Shown here piece by piece: positions 1 through 13,400 of a stretch of DNA of 64,000 bases. This DNA is from Sipunculus nudus (taxonomy: Eukaryota > Annelida > Sipuncula > Golfingiida > Sipunculidae), in assembly GCA_026874595.1 (NCBI GenBank), contig CM049307.1:62090370-62154369 (forward strand). Direction: 5' to 3'. Every line of letters starts with the position of its first letter. Within the stretch, counting starts at the first letter, position 1. The notes under the pieces are model-generated. The model was not told where the DNA came from, ran no database searches, and saw only the letters and a program-made list of their open reading frames with translations. The position numbers and the translations under genes were made by a program.

Positions 1-343
1 CTTTACATAAAAATGTGTGCATTCAGTTATTGCAGTCACACTAACTATACATCATTCATTTTTCCTCTTTTCTACCAAACAGGTTTTTGTGTAAATAATC
101 ATTAGCACAGAACTTTAAAAAAAAATATTTCGCAAATAAAATCACACCAGCAAATAGCATTATGCAAAATCACACACACATGTATATACAAGTATATCCA
201 TCAGGCCATTCATAGGTGTTAATATATTAAAATTCATTTTTACATGTTAAATACATGTATATAGTGTAATTTAAGTTCAGGTAACTGTTGATGATTATAT
301 ACATAAATTCATTAAAATTTAACGCCGTGAGTTTTATACCCTT

Positions 344-353
344 GTCTCTCTCT

Positions 354-436
<83 letters not shown>
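344..436. repeat. (TC)n-(TA)n microsatellite
   Basis: (TC)n at about 344-388 runs directly into (TA)n at 389-436. It explains the tyrosine/isoleucine and arginine/glutamate open frames seen here, which are not genes. Confidence 0.95.
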
Positions 437-439
<3 letters not shown>

Positions 440-708
440 ATATATAACGTGCGTGGCCAAGGGCAACGACTTCCTGGAATACCAGTCAGGAGGCAGATGG
501 TCCGTGCATGCTGATATGGTTTGCAAGGATGACGCATGTAGCGGCGGTAACTTCAATGAGATTATTTCCATTTCCAGTTATTTTTCCTGTTTATCTTTGT
601 ATCATAAGTATACATTCAAGGCTATTGGAGATTTTCGTAAATACTGCCTGCGCCTTCGTGGGCAGATTAAACAATGAATGGCCATGCATATATGACTCCT
701 ATGGCTGG

Positions 709-710
<2 letters not shown>

Positions 711-742
<32 letters not shown>

Positions 743-806
743 AATCTTATATACCTGCATGATAGTTGCAAATAAATATATACATATAAATTAATGAATG
801 ACCGTG

Positions 807-860
<54 letters not shown>
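711..860. repeat. Two (TA)n microsatellites
   Basis: (TA)n at about 712-740 and about 816-860. The open frames across them are artefacts of simple sequence. Confidence 0.9.
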
Positions 861-863
<3 letters not shown>

Positions 864-1505
864 GGAATTCCGGGTAAAACATATACTTTAGCATGTGCAT
901 GGCGGTCATTGACTCTTATACTTTGCAGAATGATTATTGAGACCTTCTCACAAATACACCATTCTTAATTCTAAACATATTACATACTAAATCAGTTGAA
1001 TCAATATTACATGTAATAAAACATTTATATTATTTTTACTATTATTATTATCATTAGCAAAAATATTTCCATGCAGGTTTGTTGGGCCTCTGTGTTTTTC
1101 TGTTACGACATATAACACGAGTGAACCACAACCAAGAAAATAAACTACTGCATATCTCACATGGGAGACAATTAAATTATAACTGAGGTGTCATAAAAAG
1201 TGAAAATTAAAAAAAAAGAGCTTGCATGAAAACACACATGCAATTAAGTATATACAGCAACATGTTTGAACCCGACATGCATACAAGTATATAAATATAC
1301 ATGTCCCAATTAATTTTTGTTCAACCAGTTAAGGAAGAAGGAAAAAAGGCTTAGGCCTAAACAGCCCATCGGAGTGATAATCTCATATTTTCAGTAATAT
1401 AAAAGCATCCTTTTCGTCCTGCCGTGCATGTGCACATGTGCCAATATATACTTCGGGCAATAAACTGGATTATAAAACGTCCTGCATGCCCGTAGAAAAA
1501 AGTTT

Positions 1506-1862
1506 GTAAGGCCAAATAAAATAAGGTTTGGTTCTCAGGCACTTTTTTTCAGAAATCAATGCGGGCGCGCGGGCGTTTTTTTTTTTTAATTTTTTTTTAT
1601 TTTTGTAAGTTTCGGTAAAAATGTCAAATAATAAGGGAAAAGCAAGATGGATTTATTTGGCTAAACAAGTAAAAGCACTACATAACAAAGGAAATTTTTA
1701 TCAAAATTGTATGATTTTATCTTCTTGGGAGAAATGTCCGAGCTTCTGGAACTCAATATTGATAATATTTTGTTGAAAATCAAAATAAAAACTTTTCATG
1801 CGGAGGTTTAAAATTGACGCGGGCGGTGCCTGAGAACCATATCTTTATTTTTTTGCCTAATA
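1506..1862. mobile_element. MITE with GGTTCTCAGGCAC inverted ends, copy 1
   Basis: The core runs from ggttctcaggcac at 1530 to gtgcctgagaacc ending at 1838. Weaker inverted similarity extends outward to about 1506 and 1862 (aaggcca / gcctaa). It shares an internal sequence around ggagctcaa and gaaaatcaaaataaaaa with two copies inside CCNF. No coding capacity, so a non-autonomous DNA transposon. Target duplication unclear. Confidence 0.75.
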
Positions 1863-2508
1863 TTTTTAAAGCACTATGATCAAGAAGAACAAAAACTTTC
1901 AGACTACAGTTTAGTTCTCATTGCAATCCTTTACAGATCTTGTAAACTTTGAATTTGACGGGCCGTATACAGCCAAAATAATTCTACATGCATGCATGCA
2001 TATGCGTATATATGAATACATGCCTATATATATATAGGTCTAATTTCCAGGTATCTAAACATATATATAGATGTGTCCATAAAAGTTAATCGACGTTTGT
2101 ATTTTGTAAGCTTATACTATCATATAGGTGTATTGATGTTTACATCGTGATCGATATATATATATGGTTGGTTTCTTTTGTGAGGACTTAATGGGTTTTC
2201 ATATCTATATTATATTGAAGCAATGTTGATTTTTTTCAAAGAAACTACAGGGGACCTGCATGGTATATATATTGCGATGGTTTTAAACATCACCAAAAGC
2301 GTATTGAACCCTTGATTTTAAGTCACGCACACAAATACGTGCAAATATATTTGTCCTTGCCCGTATATAGGCCTATACCATCAAGTTCCAATCATCATCA
2401 CTTCATGATCACACCTAAATATATTTAGATCTGCATATAATTTGTGTATGTATAAATGCATAAATAGACATATCATAATTGTAGAACCCGTTATAAATAA
2501 TTTAACCC

Positions 2509-2511
<3 letters not shown>

Positions 2512-2555
<44 letters not shown>
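2512..2555. repeat. (TA)n microsatellite, MITE target
   Basis: Uninterrupted TA dinucleotides directly abutting the left end of the 240-bp MITE at 2556. Confidence 0.9.
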
Positions 2556-2559
<4 letters not shown>

Positions 2560-2795
2560 ACAGGACAAACTCCGATCCAGTAGAATCGTCGATCCTACTA
2601 GGACAAAGTCAGATCGGACTTTCTACTAGGAGAAACTCCGATCAGACTTTCTACAAGTAGGATCGGCGATTCTACTATAGGACAAACTCCGATCATAGCC
2701 TCTACTAGGATAACTCCGATCAACCAGAGACCACAACATAATTAGACTTTCTACTGGATCGACGATTCTACTGGATCGGAGTTTGTCCTGTGACA
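2556..2795. mobile_element. 240-bp MITE with perfect 40-bp inverted ends
   Basis: Positions 2556-2595 and 2756-2795 are perfect reverse complements over 40 bases, beginning TGTCACAGGACAAACTCCGA. The element sits in a (TA)n tract, consistent with TA target choice. The interior is built of imperfect repeats of a motif like aaactccgatca plus actttctacta. No open frame. Perfect ends imply recent activity or strong selection on ends. Superfamily not determined. Confidence 0.85.
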
Positions 2796-2986
2796 TATAT
2801 ATATACAAATGTACGTTCTCTAATTTGTAAGTTTCAGCCTTCTAAATATAACTCGCCAGCCAGCAGAAGATGTGGGAATTAAACCAACTCACATGAAAAT
2901 GTGACACATGCCTATAACAGGACAAGCCCAATTTGAATCCCCATCTAACTGACATATAACAAGTGACCGTTTATATGTACAGCCGT

Positions 2987-3299
2987 TTAGTCTGAACCGT
3001 ACCTGCCCATGCAACTAACCCCCTTATTGCCCCTGGGAGGGTAGAGGGCTCTCTGGGGCAAATTCATGGCCCGAGTCATTGCCGGCGGTAGCAACAGGCT
3101 CTCGCGATGTCCCCCGCTCTGCATGTGTTTTCTCGCATTGGGGCATGACCCCCTCATAGCGGATAACGATTTGAATCGTTTGAATGATGCGCGGGCGGGC
3201 CAGCGAGATAAAACTGTTTGGTTGCCCCGGTTAACGCTCATCCTGAGTTTCAGTAGTAACAGACCCATGAAAGGATGTACACGAGTTTACCGCCTGTAG
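2987..3299. other. GC-rich island with overlapping open frames, unidentified
   Basis: About 300 bp much richer in G+C than its surroundings, with open frames on both strands (3066-3299 +, 2987-3268 -). The minus-frame product is basic and Ser/Arg-rich and matches no family I know. It has no obvious splice context. It could be a decayed repeat or a horizontally acquired fragment; I assign no function. Confidence 0.3.
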
Positions 3300-4239
3300 A
3301 TGATGGAATATGTAAACACTTAGGCAATTAGCTTATTTAAAGGTTACACGTTTTATTTAGCCCGCGGGGTGTAAAGTCTATCAAAACAACTAGTGGAATA
3401 TGATTGTTAACAGAGACTGCTCTGTATATATTTAAACATATGAAAGATTATTAACTGGTGCACAGCATTATTTTAAAAAATTAAAGTTTAATTAATATGA
3501 ATCGGTTGAATTTATTGGCCACTCTTCAGCATATATTCATTTTCACATATCTTCAGGGGCCTTTCACATGGAAAGTATGCCTTTAATGTGAAGATGTACC
3601 CATGGAAAAAAAGGATTAATTTTACACTGGTACATAACATGCATAGCCTAATATGGCCGATAAGACCTAGATTATACATGCATGTACATAGGGAACTGAA
3701 ATGTATGTATGCTTAAAAATATACATGTATATGAATTATATTTATTGTTTAACATTACTTATGTATTTCTTTGGAAACTTGAGTAAATAAAAGTATTTGA
3801 AAAATATAGGCTTATTATAACTAAAACGGTAGATCTACCATAAATATTGAATAAAAAATTAATCAACCTACCAGTTAAAACATATATACATAATATGCAG
3901 GCTTTATATTTAAAATATATTAAATATATGGGCTCATCTTTTAACGTCTTAAAATATTAATATGATAAATATGATTAATATTGTAAATATTTATATATAA
4001 TTATATTAATTATACACATTGCATAATTTTTTTTTAAACTTTTAAATGATTTTATTTTATTATTGTACACACACTTAGAAACAATCAAAATCTATGAACC
4101 GCAATAAACAAACGGTAAAAATTCCTAGCTGACATTTATAGGAAGTCCTATTCATCTTGACAATGAGCGATAATCAACTGATTATTTTTTTGGCAGGTAT
4201 GTTAACGCTTTGGACAATGTTGATACAACAGCAAGCCAT
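3300..4239. other. Intergenic, nothing recognised
   Basis: Very AT-rich with short (TA)/(ATT) tracts. No gene, repeat end or RNA was recognised before the CCNF promoter. Confidence 0.6.
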
Positions 4240-4471
4240 GCATGACTAGCCAATCACAGAAGTCGCACATGTTCGAAAGTTTGAAGCGAACAGGCCCTAT
4301 GGGAAGGCGTGTCATGGTGAACATCTCGCGAGACGCCGAGACATCAGCTCAGCCAATCAGAAGCGAGCAGGGGATAAGGACGGATTTACTGGAGTAGTGG
4401 AGGCCGTTGTAGTTGGGGGAAAAATTCGGGGATCTCAGAGTTTCATTTCAGGAAAAACCGTTTTCTCCAAC
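4240..4471 (+). promoter_or_regulatory. CCNF: CCNF promoter and 5' UTR
   Basis: Two CCAAT boxes in the same orientation (4250-4254, 4353-4357) match NF-Y sites. The palindrome TCTCGCGAGA lies at 4324-4333; it is the element bound by BANP (earlier ascribed to Kaiso) in CpG-type vertebrate promoters. TTTGAA at 4280-4285 fits the cell-cycle homology region bound by DREAM/MMB at G2/M genes. The stretch is richer in G+C than its flanks and ends at the start codon. The sites are seen directly; the factors are inferred from other animals. There is no TATA box at an obvious distance. Confidence 0.65.
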
Positions 4472-4478
4472 ATGAAAG
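4472..4478 (+). CDS. CCNF: CCNF coding exon 1 (start codon)
   Basis: ATG AAA G followed by the donor gtaagt. It codes Met-Lys plus the first base of Glu. A tiny first coding exon fits because exon 2 has no ATG ahead of the F-box and the phases join cleanly. The 5' UTR lies directly upstream; the transcription start is not determinable here. Confidence 0.75.
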
Positions 4479-7400
4479 GTAAGTTAAGAAGCTGATTTGA
4501 AAGTGTAATGGCTTAAAATGTTGTTTTGGTGGATTATTATAACTTTCTTTCCTAGGTTGACGGCTGTTTACACCATCGGTCATTCAGTACTTGGCGGCGG
4601 ATTTGAGTTTGAAACCAAACATGGTGTGTACAAGTCAAAATATGTACGACTTGAGTAATTCTTGTAAACTCTGCAAAATGTTGCAAGATGTTGTATACAG
4701 CCTACTCCCAGCATTCTAACATTCATCTGTTTAGATTGTTTTGAATGAATATTTTTTTTCAGTGAAGAATTCACAATCATAAACATGAGTCATGACGGTT
4801 TGATTTTTGCATTGCAGCAAATGAAGGTTCACAATTTTATTTAAGCTGTATACGATGTAAAGCCACAATAAAGCTCTTAATTTTAATATCTTAGGATTCT
4901 AAAATGTATGATTTCAATGTTTTATTTGTATGGAAGACGAGTAGGGCAGTGGGATATGTCAGTGGGTCCTGAATGGGGTAAAATACATGAATTTAATTTT
5001 AAAATGTGAAATTTGTTAAGTTTTCCTTTTTACTAATTTGAGTTCCTTTTATATATATTTCATTAAAAAATTTGTATTTTTTATGTGATGAATTTGAACA
5101 TGTTATTGAAATATGTTCATATATTATACAGGTAAATGTAAATATCATGGGGTGCAATTTCCGTTGACGTGATGTGCGCCTTGTTGCGGAATCCACAACT
5201 GATACAACCATAGTTGTGGAAATGACATGTACAATTAGGCTTTGTAATGGTGAAATGGTAGAAGGCACCAAAAACTCTGAAAGTGCTAAATATACACATC
5301 AAAATACATCTGTTCTTGTCTTTGGTAGTAAATGGGTCTTTCTGGCAACAATACCTTGATATTTTAATTAAATATTATTCCCAAAAGATCCTGGTAAACC
5401 TACCATGATTTAAACATAACAAACTTAATTAACTTGTTGTGAGAGGAAAATCATCAACTGGTACCCTGATCAGACCCTTATTAACACCAGCTTTTTCAGT
5501 TCCAAAAACATTAGACTCTGAGCGGCGTTGCAGTCTAGATGCCATTGCAAAGAACTGTGGGACACTTCACTTGATCATGGCAACATAGATTTTTCTCTAT
5601 GTAAACATAAGGGCTCTTATTAAAATTTTGGATATGTAGGGCATCTTAGGATTACATTGATGCTAAAACCTATTGGAAGTTTCATAAAACATTAATAGAC
5701 AACAAAAAGGTAATTCTTTTATGTGGACACCAGATATAAAAAGTCACTTAAATACAATTCCAAAAGGGTCTCCTATTCGAAAACCTTACAAGCTGTTTTC
5801 ATATGGGTCATTCTCAAGACATTGTTTAAGAGCAGCAGAGCAAATAGGGATAAAGCATCTTTGGACAAGACAAATATGTGCCCATCTATGAAGTTGCAAT
5901 TTTGCCCATACCAAGTTCATTTCCACCTATGAAAAAATTATATATTTCAAATTTTTACCTAAAACTACTTGTGTAAATCAAGTTGTGAATGTGCTGCATG
6001 CTGTTTTATTGTATTTTTAAGGGATAGTACTTTACTACTCTCATACTGTCCTACATTAAGAGATGTTGCAGATATGCATAGGGCATTTTAATAACTTTGG
6101 ACTTTCATACCTCTTGTTTGAAGTCTTCAGAAGATGCCCATCAATTCCTCTTTGCTGTAATGAATAAGGATTTGTAGACTGTATAAGGCAAAAGATAGGC
6201 CTGCCAAGTAACAAGTATATCAGAGAATATTGCCTTGGCATAAACCCTCAATGGCGCATGAAGCTTTCGTCCATATAGACTGATCTGGAGAAGTCCCAAG
6301 TCAGGAAAGTCTGTTGATATACAAAATAGGCGGCTAATGGGGCTTTCCCTTTTTCTGTGAAATGTTGAGTGAGAATTCCGGTCTGATTGGTTTAGTGACA
6401 GGATTCCACCCATCATGAAAAAAATACCCAAGGTAATCTTGCAAATTATTTGCATCGACTGAAATTAAAACAAGGACTAACGTTACATGTGTATCAGTAT
6501 TAGACACATTTGGACAACTGAAAAATGTAGAGCAAGACTGCTGCAGTGTACAAATAAAAACATACATGTGTATTGCAAATGTGATAAAAAAATAAGTCTG
6601 TTATGTCAATAGACCATTTCCATATACACAAAGGTGAATGCAAATGCTGTTTTCGGAATCACTTGGTGCTCAACTGTCTCATTGGAATTCCTTACTATAC
6701 CACAAAGAACATCCCTGTGTTAACAGCACATACCAACAGCAAAAAGTGATGCCAAAGGCAAACATACTCTTCAGTGACAGTGATGTGGACAGATCGATTG
6801 AATTAATAAAGAGGAAAAAATAATTACTGTGCTTGCCTTTTTATTTGTGAGGGTATTAATTTCGCAATATTCACAAATGTGAAATGATCACAAAAATGAA
6901 ATGCCCCAGCAACTGAGATGACCTCTGAAATAACCCACAGCAACCTAATTTGTGGTTTCAAAACTGGCTCATGCAATACCCCTACAAATAGACTGTGATA
7001 CATATGGACTGTGATACAAGTCTTATTTAATGACTGAACTAGAAATCAGTTAGGTATTGTAGGATATTTCTTCTAAAATATAGATTCTGCTAAACTTAGA
7101 TTTCACAGGTTCTGGTGTAATTGCAAAAATGAAAAAAAAAATCATGAAATTTCAGCCTCTCGAAAATAAAGCCAACCACAGTATATGATGCCATATCATA
7201 AGGACATTAAAACAATTACTTATGTATGGCATCTTCTTCTTATGCATTTGTGTGCCATCAAGATTTGAGGCCTCTTAGGCTAAATATAAAGGCACCGCCT
7301 GCATCAATTTTCAACCCCGCATCAAATTTTTTTTATTTTGGTTTTCAATAAAAAATTACAAATTTTGAGCTCCAGCCTTTTGTGCATTTCTCCCAAAAAA

Positions 7401-10400
7401 AAAAAAATAATACACTTTTGATAAGTTTTTCATTGTTATGTAGTGCTTTCACCAGTTTAGCAAAACAGTTGTTATTATAATGCTTTTCCCTGACCATATT
7501 ACATTTTTATTAAAACATACAAAAAAAAGTAAAAAAAATCTCGCCTGCATTGATATCTGAAAAAAGTGCCTGAGAACCAAACCAAATTTTTTTTGGCCTT
7601 ACATATGCAAAGAACCCACTGTTTCTAACCAATTCATGTCTTGATACCTCATAAACTTCTCCTTGATGTTGATAAACACAATTCACTAATGTATTATAGA
7701 TAATGAGTTTATTACAAATGAGGAATGACTTTCCATCCATTGTGTATTGATGTTCCTTACTGTTCTCTTTTTTTCCAGAAAACCTTTTGAAAGCTAAGTC
7801 CTGCAGAAAACTTCGCAGTCATGCCACTTTGTGCCAAAGTTTATCATCATGGTGTATATGGAGTCTGCCTGAGGAAATTCTAATAATACTCTTCAGAGGG
7901 TTACATATACGAGACCTGCTTAGTTTACGATCTGTAAGTTAAACATATGGTTCAAACTAATATATAAAAAAATTAAATTTTATGATTTATATCTGTCCAG
8001 AGAGAACTTTTGTTATGGTCAGTTCTTTTTCCAGTTTTTGCTGTAAAAAAATTAGTTGCATAGCTAAATCAGGTTAGATAATACAATTATTAAATACATA
8101 AAATCTTTCTTTTAACTGATTTGGATTGTCGAGTTACCAATACTGTATACAGCGCAATAAGTGCCCAGAGCACACTCAAAATTGATTTTTAACAGAAATA
8201 AATTATATCCCCAAAAAGCCATATTTTAGAGTATTTGTGCTCATATTTCTTGCATAGTTATTGAACTCTTTAAGAGTGATTATTCTTTTAAGCCCTAATT
8301 TGGTTTGTTTTTGTTTTTCCAGACTTGTACTTACTTCCGTGATCTCATTGATAACAACAGTTGTATTTTGAGCTCTGCAGCATTTGATGATTCATGGCCT
8401 TCAGAACCAAATATAAGGCATTTTGAAAGGTAACAAAACAAAGGCTCTTAATTTATCAATACATCCCTGTTAAAAGATACTCATAGATCTAACCTGTAAT
8501 GTCCAGTTTCTTAAACTTACACTTTTTTTTAAATTTTTTTTTTGTGGAGGTAACCGCCTCAAGTTTTTTAATGCTGACTTAACTAATTCTTAATTAAGTA
8601 TGTACATCTGCAGAGTTTCCATTTTGGTTTGGGACTACTTGACAGGGCGGTAGCACTCGCTTCCTATCATTTTTATAGCCTGGTGTCACCCAGGCCCGGT
8701 GTCTACTGCACCTGCGGGTCCTGGGTGTTTAATCATCCCCATTGCTGGGTCATAACCCTGAGGAACCCCCCAAAGACTCTAATGTGAGTGATGCACAGCG
8801 TTCTCATTAAGCCTGTAGAGCGCTCACCCTGGGTAGGGGCCGACTGAAAAACCTCACCGCCTCGGCTCAGATTCGAACCCACAATCTCCCGGCTTTGAGT
8901 CCTGCGCTCTACCCCTGAGCCATAGAAGCCGGTCTTAAACTTACGCTTGTTCTTTGTGGATGAGATTCATGCCAGTTATGTTTATCCTATGTTATGTGAA
9001 TAAATGGGAAATTTCCAGAAGAATCAATCTGTCACAATTCCAAAATACTTGTTTAGTTTCTTTAGACTTCAGTAAAAGGAAAAAAATTATGTTGGGTAGT
9101 CAAGTTTTGAATTGTTTTGTATTCATTGCAATTATAAACATTTAATATTATCTCATTTTTTTCAGGGCAGCAAAACATAGGAACCTTGAGTCTATGATTA
9201 AACTTGGAGTGGCTTATCTTTACAATGAAGGATGTGAGTAGTATTAACTTTCACTACAGTGCTTGCAGGCAGTTATGCCCTTGTGTGTCTTGCTCCTGTT
9301 GTTGGACTACCATAATTTCTTGTGCAAGAACCAATAAGTTTTTTTTTATGATTTTCCATGGAGTGTGTACAGACTGTCATGTGAGTTTGGGAGAAAGCAA
9401 ACTTTTTGGTTTTATGCAAATTATCCTTTTGTGGGATGTCTTCAGGTACACAACAACAGGAAGAAGCATCTTTTTTAGAAGTAAAAATTCCAAAGAAAAA
9501 AACATTTGAATTAACTTATTAATGTAAATGTGTAATACATCACGTCACCAATTAACTTTTTGTCTGCCACATAACTTTTAGTACCTGGCAGCCTATACAA
9601 GGATTACAAACACACACATACATATATAATTTCAAAGTTGTTAAGTTGTACAAGACTCATTAAATAGACTTCAGTTGATATATGCATGTCTAACAATTCC
9701 TGCATTGACTGAAAAGATTTGGATAGGTTATACCCTTATATTGAATTGTTCGAGTTAACACATTTTAGTAGATATAATGATATCTATCTGTTTGATTTCT
9801 GTTTCAGTCACTGGTGATTTTGCTGGACAGCGTATCAACACTAATGGTGACATGGCAGCCAAAATGTTTTGCCAAGTGGAGACACTGACACCGCATACAC
9901 TCCCCTTCACATGGGTGTTTATCCGTCCGCCCTGGGTCTCCTCCGGGGCCTGCTGCAAGGAATGTGTATTCAACAATATGAAATCTCACGTAGAAAAGGT
10001 AGGGTTTTTATAGATCTATCATACTGTAAGATTGTAATGTGACATAATCACAATTTGATATGTATCATGAAGATTTCATAATAGGATACATGATATGATA
10101 CAGATAAGTCATTTATAATGTTGAAGTGTTCCGAGTCATTGCTTCTCTAGAGATGGGCTGCATCAGGTTTCAAGTTAGCCATGCTGCAGCATCCATGCTT
10201 CTTGTCGCTTCATGAATAATCAATGATATAAACTGCAGTAAACAATCAGTTGTTGATTAACTGATTCTGGTCCATGGTGTTTCGGCTTAAATGAGCCTGA
10301 CATTAAATATATGGGGGGGGGGGGAAGTCAAATGACTAACTATATATTATGAAATTTGTGGATGCTATTGATGTATTTGAAATGGTTTTAAAATCAATGA

Positions 10401-13400
10401 CTAGTGAAAGTATTTGGTTAGTTCATGTCGAACTAAATACAGTTAAGGTAGCATATTTAGCAAAAATAAAACTTGTAGAAAAATATCAGGCTGAAAGTTG
10501 TATTAAATTAATATAAGACCCCAAAAAGTGTACATTAATTTAAACCCGGTTCTTTCCGTCAGGTTGAAAATGATGAAATTTTAAATTTTTTATTGACTCA
10601 TAATTTTAAATTTCAGTTATGATTGGTACAATCATGAGGAAAGAAAATTGTTTTTGAGGTATTGTCGTGTAGTTTGATAGGAGTCTACTAAAAAGTGTGT
10701 TACTATTATTGGATTCTAAAAATAGTCTACATTTTAAAAATATATATATAAATTATTTTTGAGATTGTTTAAATATGCGATAATGAATAAAAAGTTAAAT
10801 AAGTATGTATGTCATCAGAAAGAACAGTGCACCAGGTTTAAAATTATGTATACTTGACAGGGTCTGTTATGAAAAAAACAATTTATGGATTTAATTTTGA
10901 TATAGAGTTTTGCCAATTATGCTAATGTAAGCACTATTTAATTTGATATTATAAATCTGTAATACAAACTCAGGTGTGCTGGCTTTTTCAGGTACCTGAC
11001 CCTTCTGTCTGTATCTGTATCGCACAAACTCTCATGCTACTGGAGGATGAAGTGTCACCTTCTGAAACCACAAAGTACCTCCAGAGGGCAGCACAGCAGG
11101 GCTCAGCTGAGGCTGCGCTCTTGTTGTGGAAACAACAGTATTTACCAAAGGTAACTTTCACCTTGTCATCATGATAACACTTGGTGTAATGGTGGCCTGT
11201 AATTTTCTTGGTATTTACTTTCATTGTTGTAAGATAAAAAGAATGCAACATTATGTAAAGGGGGGTAACAAATTTGAAATATTTTATTTAAAGTGTAATC
11301 TTATATTGCAAATGGACTCAGTTGAATTGAAATTTCTCAATTGATAATAGAAACCTGGAATTATGTACAAATCACAGTTGTATTATTGTATGAATGGTGT
11401 AATAGTAGAGCTCCACAGTTACATTTTGAATGGGAAGAGTTACAGGTGGGCGTGTTCTTTTTTTCATTGGCAAAGTTTAGGCTCAGGAGTAATTTTGGAT
11501 TAATTTATATCGATGAAAACCTAATTTGAAGAAGACTGAACAGTTTCTGTATAATATAAATGTTTTCTGGCCCCAGGTTGGTGATAGAGCTCAAGAGCTT
11601 CTGAGTCTGCGTAAGCTCCGTGATATTGCTGCGAGCGGACACAATGAAGCTCAGTACACATTGTGCCAAATGTATGCTGCCAAGAGGTATGGAGGTATCT
11701 CAGCAACCCAGGCAGCTTCATTCGTAAGAGACTTCATCAAGGGGTCAAAGGCCACCAAGGTAGACAGTATCTACAGGAACCTGCAGTTGACAGCCTCCAT
11801 GAGGTAATAGGATTATCATTTGATTAGCAGCTATTATGTAAGGCCACTTGATGTCATGAGGCAATGTATCAGGGTTCACCACGGTGGCCCTTCTATCTCT
11901 GGTGTACCTTTGTTCAGACAATAGAATCACAAGCTGAATTCAGTGAAATCTTGGGTTTAGGGACTGCCTAAACGGAATTTCAGATTTTGACAAGACCCCA
12001 AAGATAAAGTGTGATGCCTGTGTCAATGAATTAATATATAACTTACCATTCTTTGGTTAACTGGTATAATTCATCCTCATTAACCTGCCATACAATAACA
12101 TGTTAACCAGTAGGCTTTTACATTAAGCATTCTTCAATGTCAGCAAATTTAAATGTCTGGTTATCCAGGTGGTTTAGATTTTTCATTGACTGCTGCATTT
12201 AAACTCAGGAACCTTTTTGGAAATACTCACTTGATTCATTCTTATGTGTTGATATATATGAACTATATTTTATAAAATCAAATTAAATAGAAGTTTATGT
12301 TGTTGACATAAGTGGGAAGGCACATAAGCTTATGTTAAGAATTATTTTTTTAAATGAACAATTTTTTTTAACAGGTATATCCTAATGGACTGGTTAGTAG
12401 AAGTAGCAAGTATGAAAGAGTTCAGCAGTCTTACATTACACGTAGCTATCAGCGTTGTAGATCGTTATCTGTGTACACGCATGACCTCCCGATCTCGTCT
12501 ACAACTTGTCGGTGTAGCCGCTATGGTGATTTGCTCAAGGTTAGTAATTTGATTAACATACTTTACTCACCATTTTCATCTTAATTGCTGATGTCACTTG
12601 TGATGGCCATATCGAAGAGTAAGGTTGTTCATTTGGGCCAGAATGTTTTCTAATGTCAAAATAAGAATTCAAATATTCTTACACTCCTTTCACAGCAGTT
12701 ATACATTGCAGTTGTTCCAGATCTCTTTTGTTTAACCGCTGCTTTATATAGCAAAATTCAGTGGGTCACACCACCAAGGCTTGACACAGAGAAAACAATT
12801 GCGGCTGTCAGACAAATGAGTTTGGTATTGCATTGTTCTTCCAACTGCAAGTTTAATATCTGCGTCACCTCGCTCTTGTTGGTCTGATTCTTGGCCCCGT
12901 GCCAACCCTGGTGTTGAAACCTGGAAAATCTTGCTAAACAAAGCTGCATTTTAAAACAAAGCAGATCTGGGAACAGCTTCAGTGTACAACTGCTGTCTGA
13001 GGATTGTAAAATATTCTAAGAATAGCTTTTGCTTGAAATGCCTGTTCAGTTTGTAATCTTTAATGATTTGTTATTTCAGAGCTTAATTTTCATTATTAAA
13101 TTTGTGAGGAATATCCTGTTTATGATTTAGCAGAGTGTGCACTAGCTATACATTGAGCATTTTTAATTCATTTTTAAAAGTGAAACCAAATATTGACTAG
13201 AACTCAGTTTAAAGTAACAGAATACAATATAGCTAGTCAATGTAAAGGTCATGAGCAGATACCTTTTGCATATAAACGGAGATTTATTTGGCACATAACC
13301 TTTGTGTCCATCAGGTTGCTGGGGCGAGACATCATTACTATCAGGGAGGCTGCATGGCTGACAGATAACACGTACAGGTATGAAGATGTGGTGCGAATGA

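Larger units (their letters stand above)
1..2511. other. Intergenic, no gene recognised
   Basis: AT-rich sequence with two microsatellite zones and one MITE (listed apart). No splice-consistent exon or conserved protein segment was found on either strand. Confidence 0.6.

Noticed and set aside
227-909. Several open frames of 74-114 residues with Tyr/Ile or Arg/Glu runs
   Set aside because: They exist only because (TA)n and (TC)n repeats lack stops. There is no conserved sequence outside the repeats.
4580-4786. Divergent minus-strand gene sharing the CCNF promoter
   Set aside because: The frame is short, lies inside intron 1 and shows no conserved sequence or splice structure.
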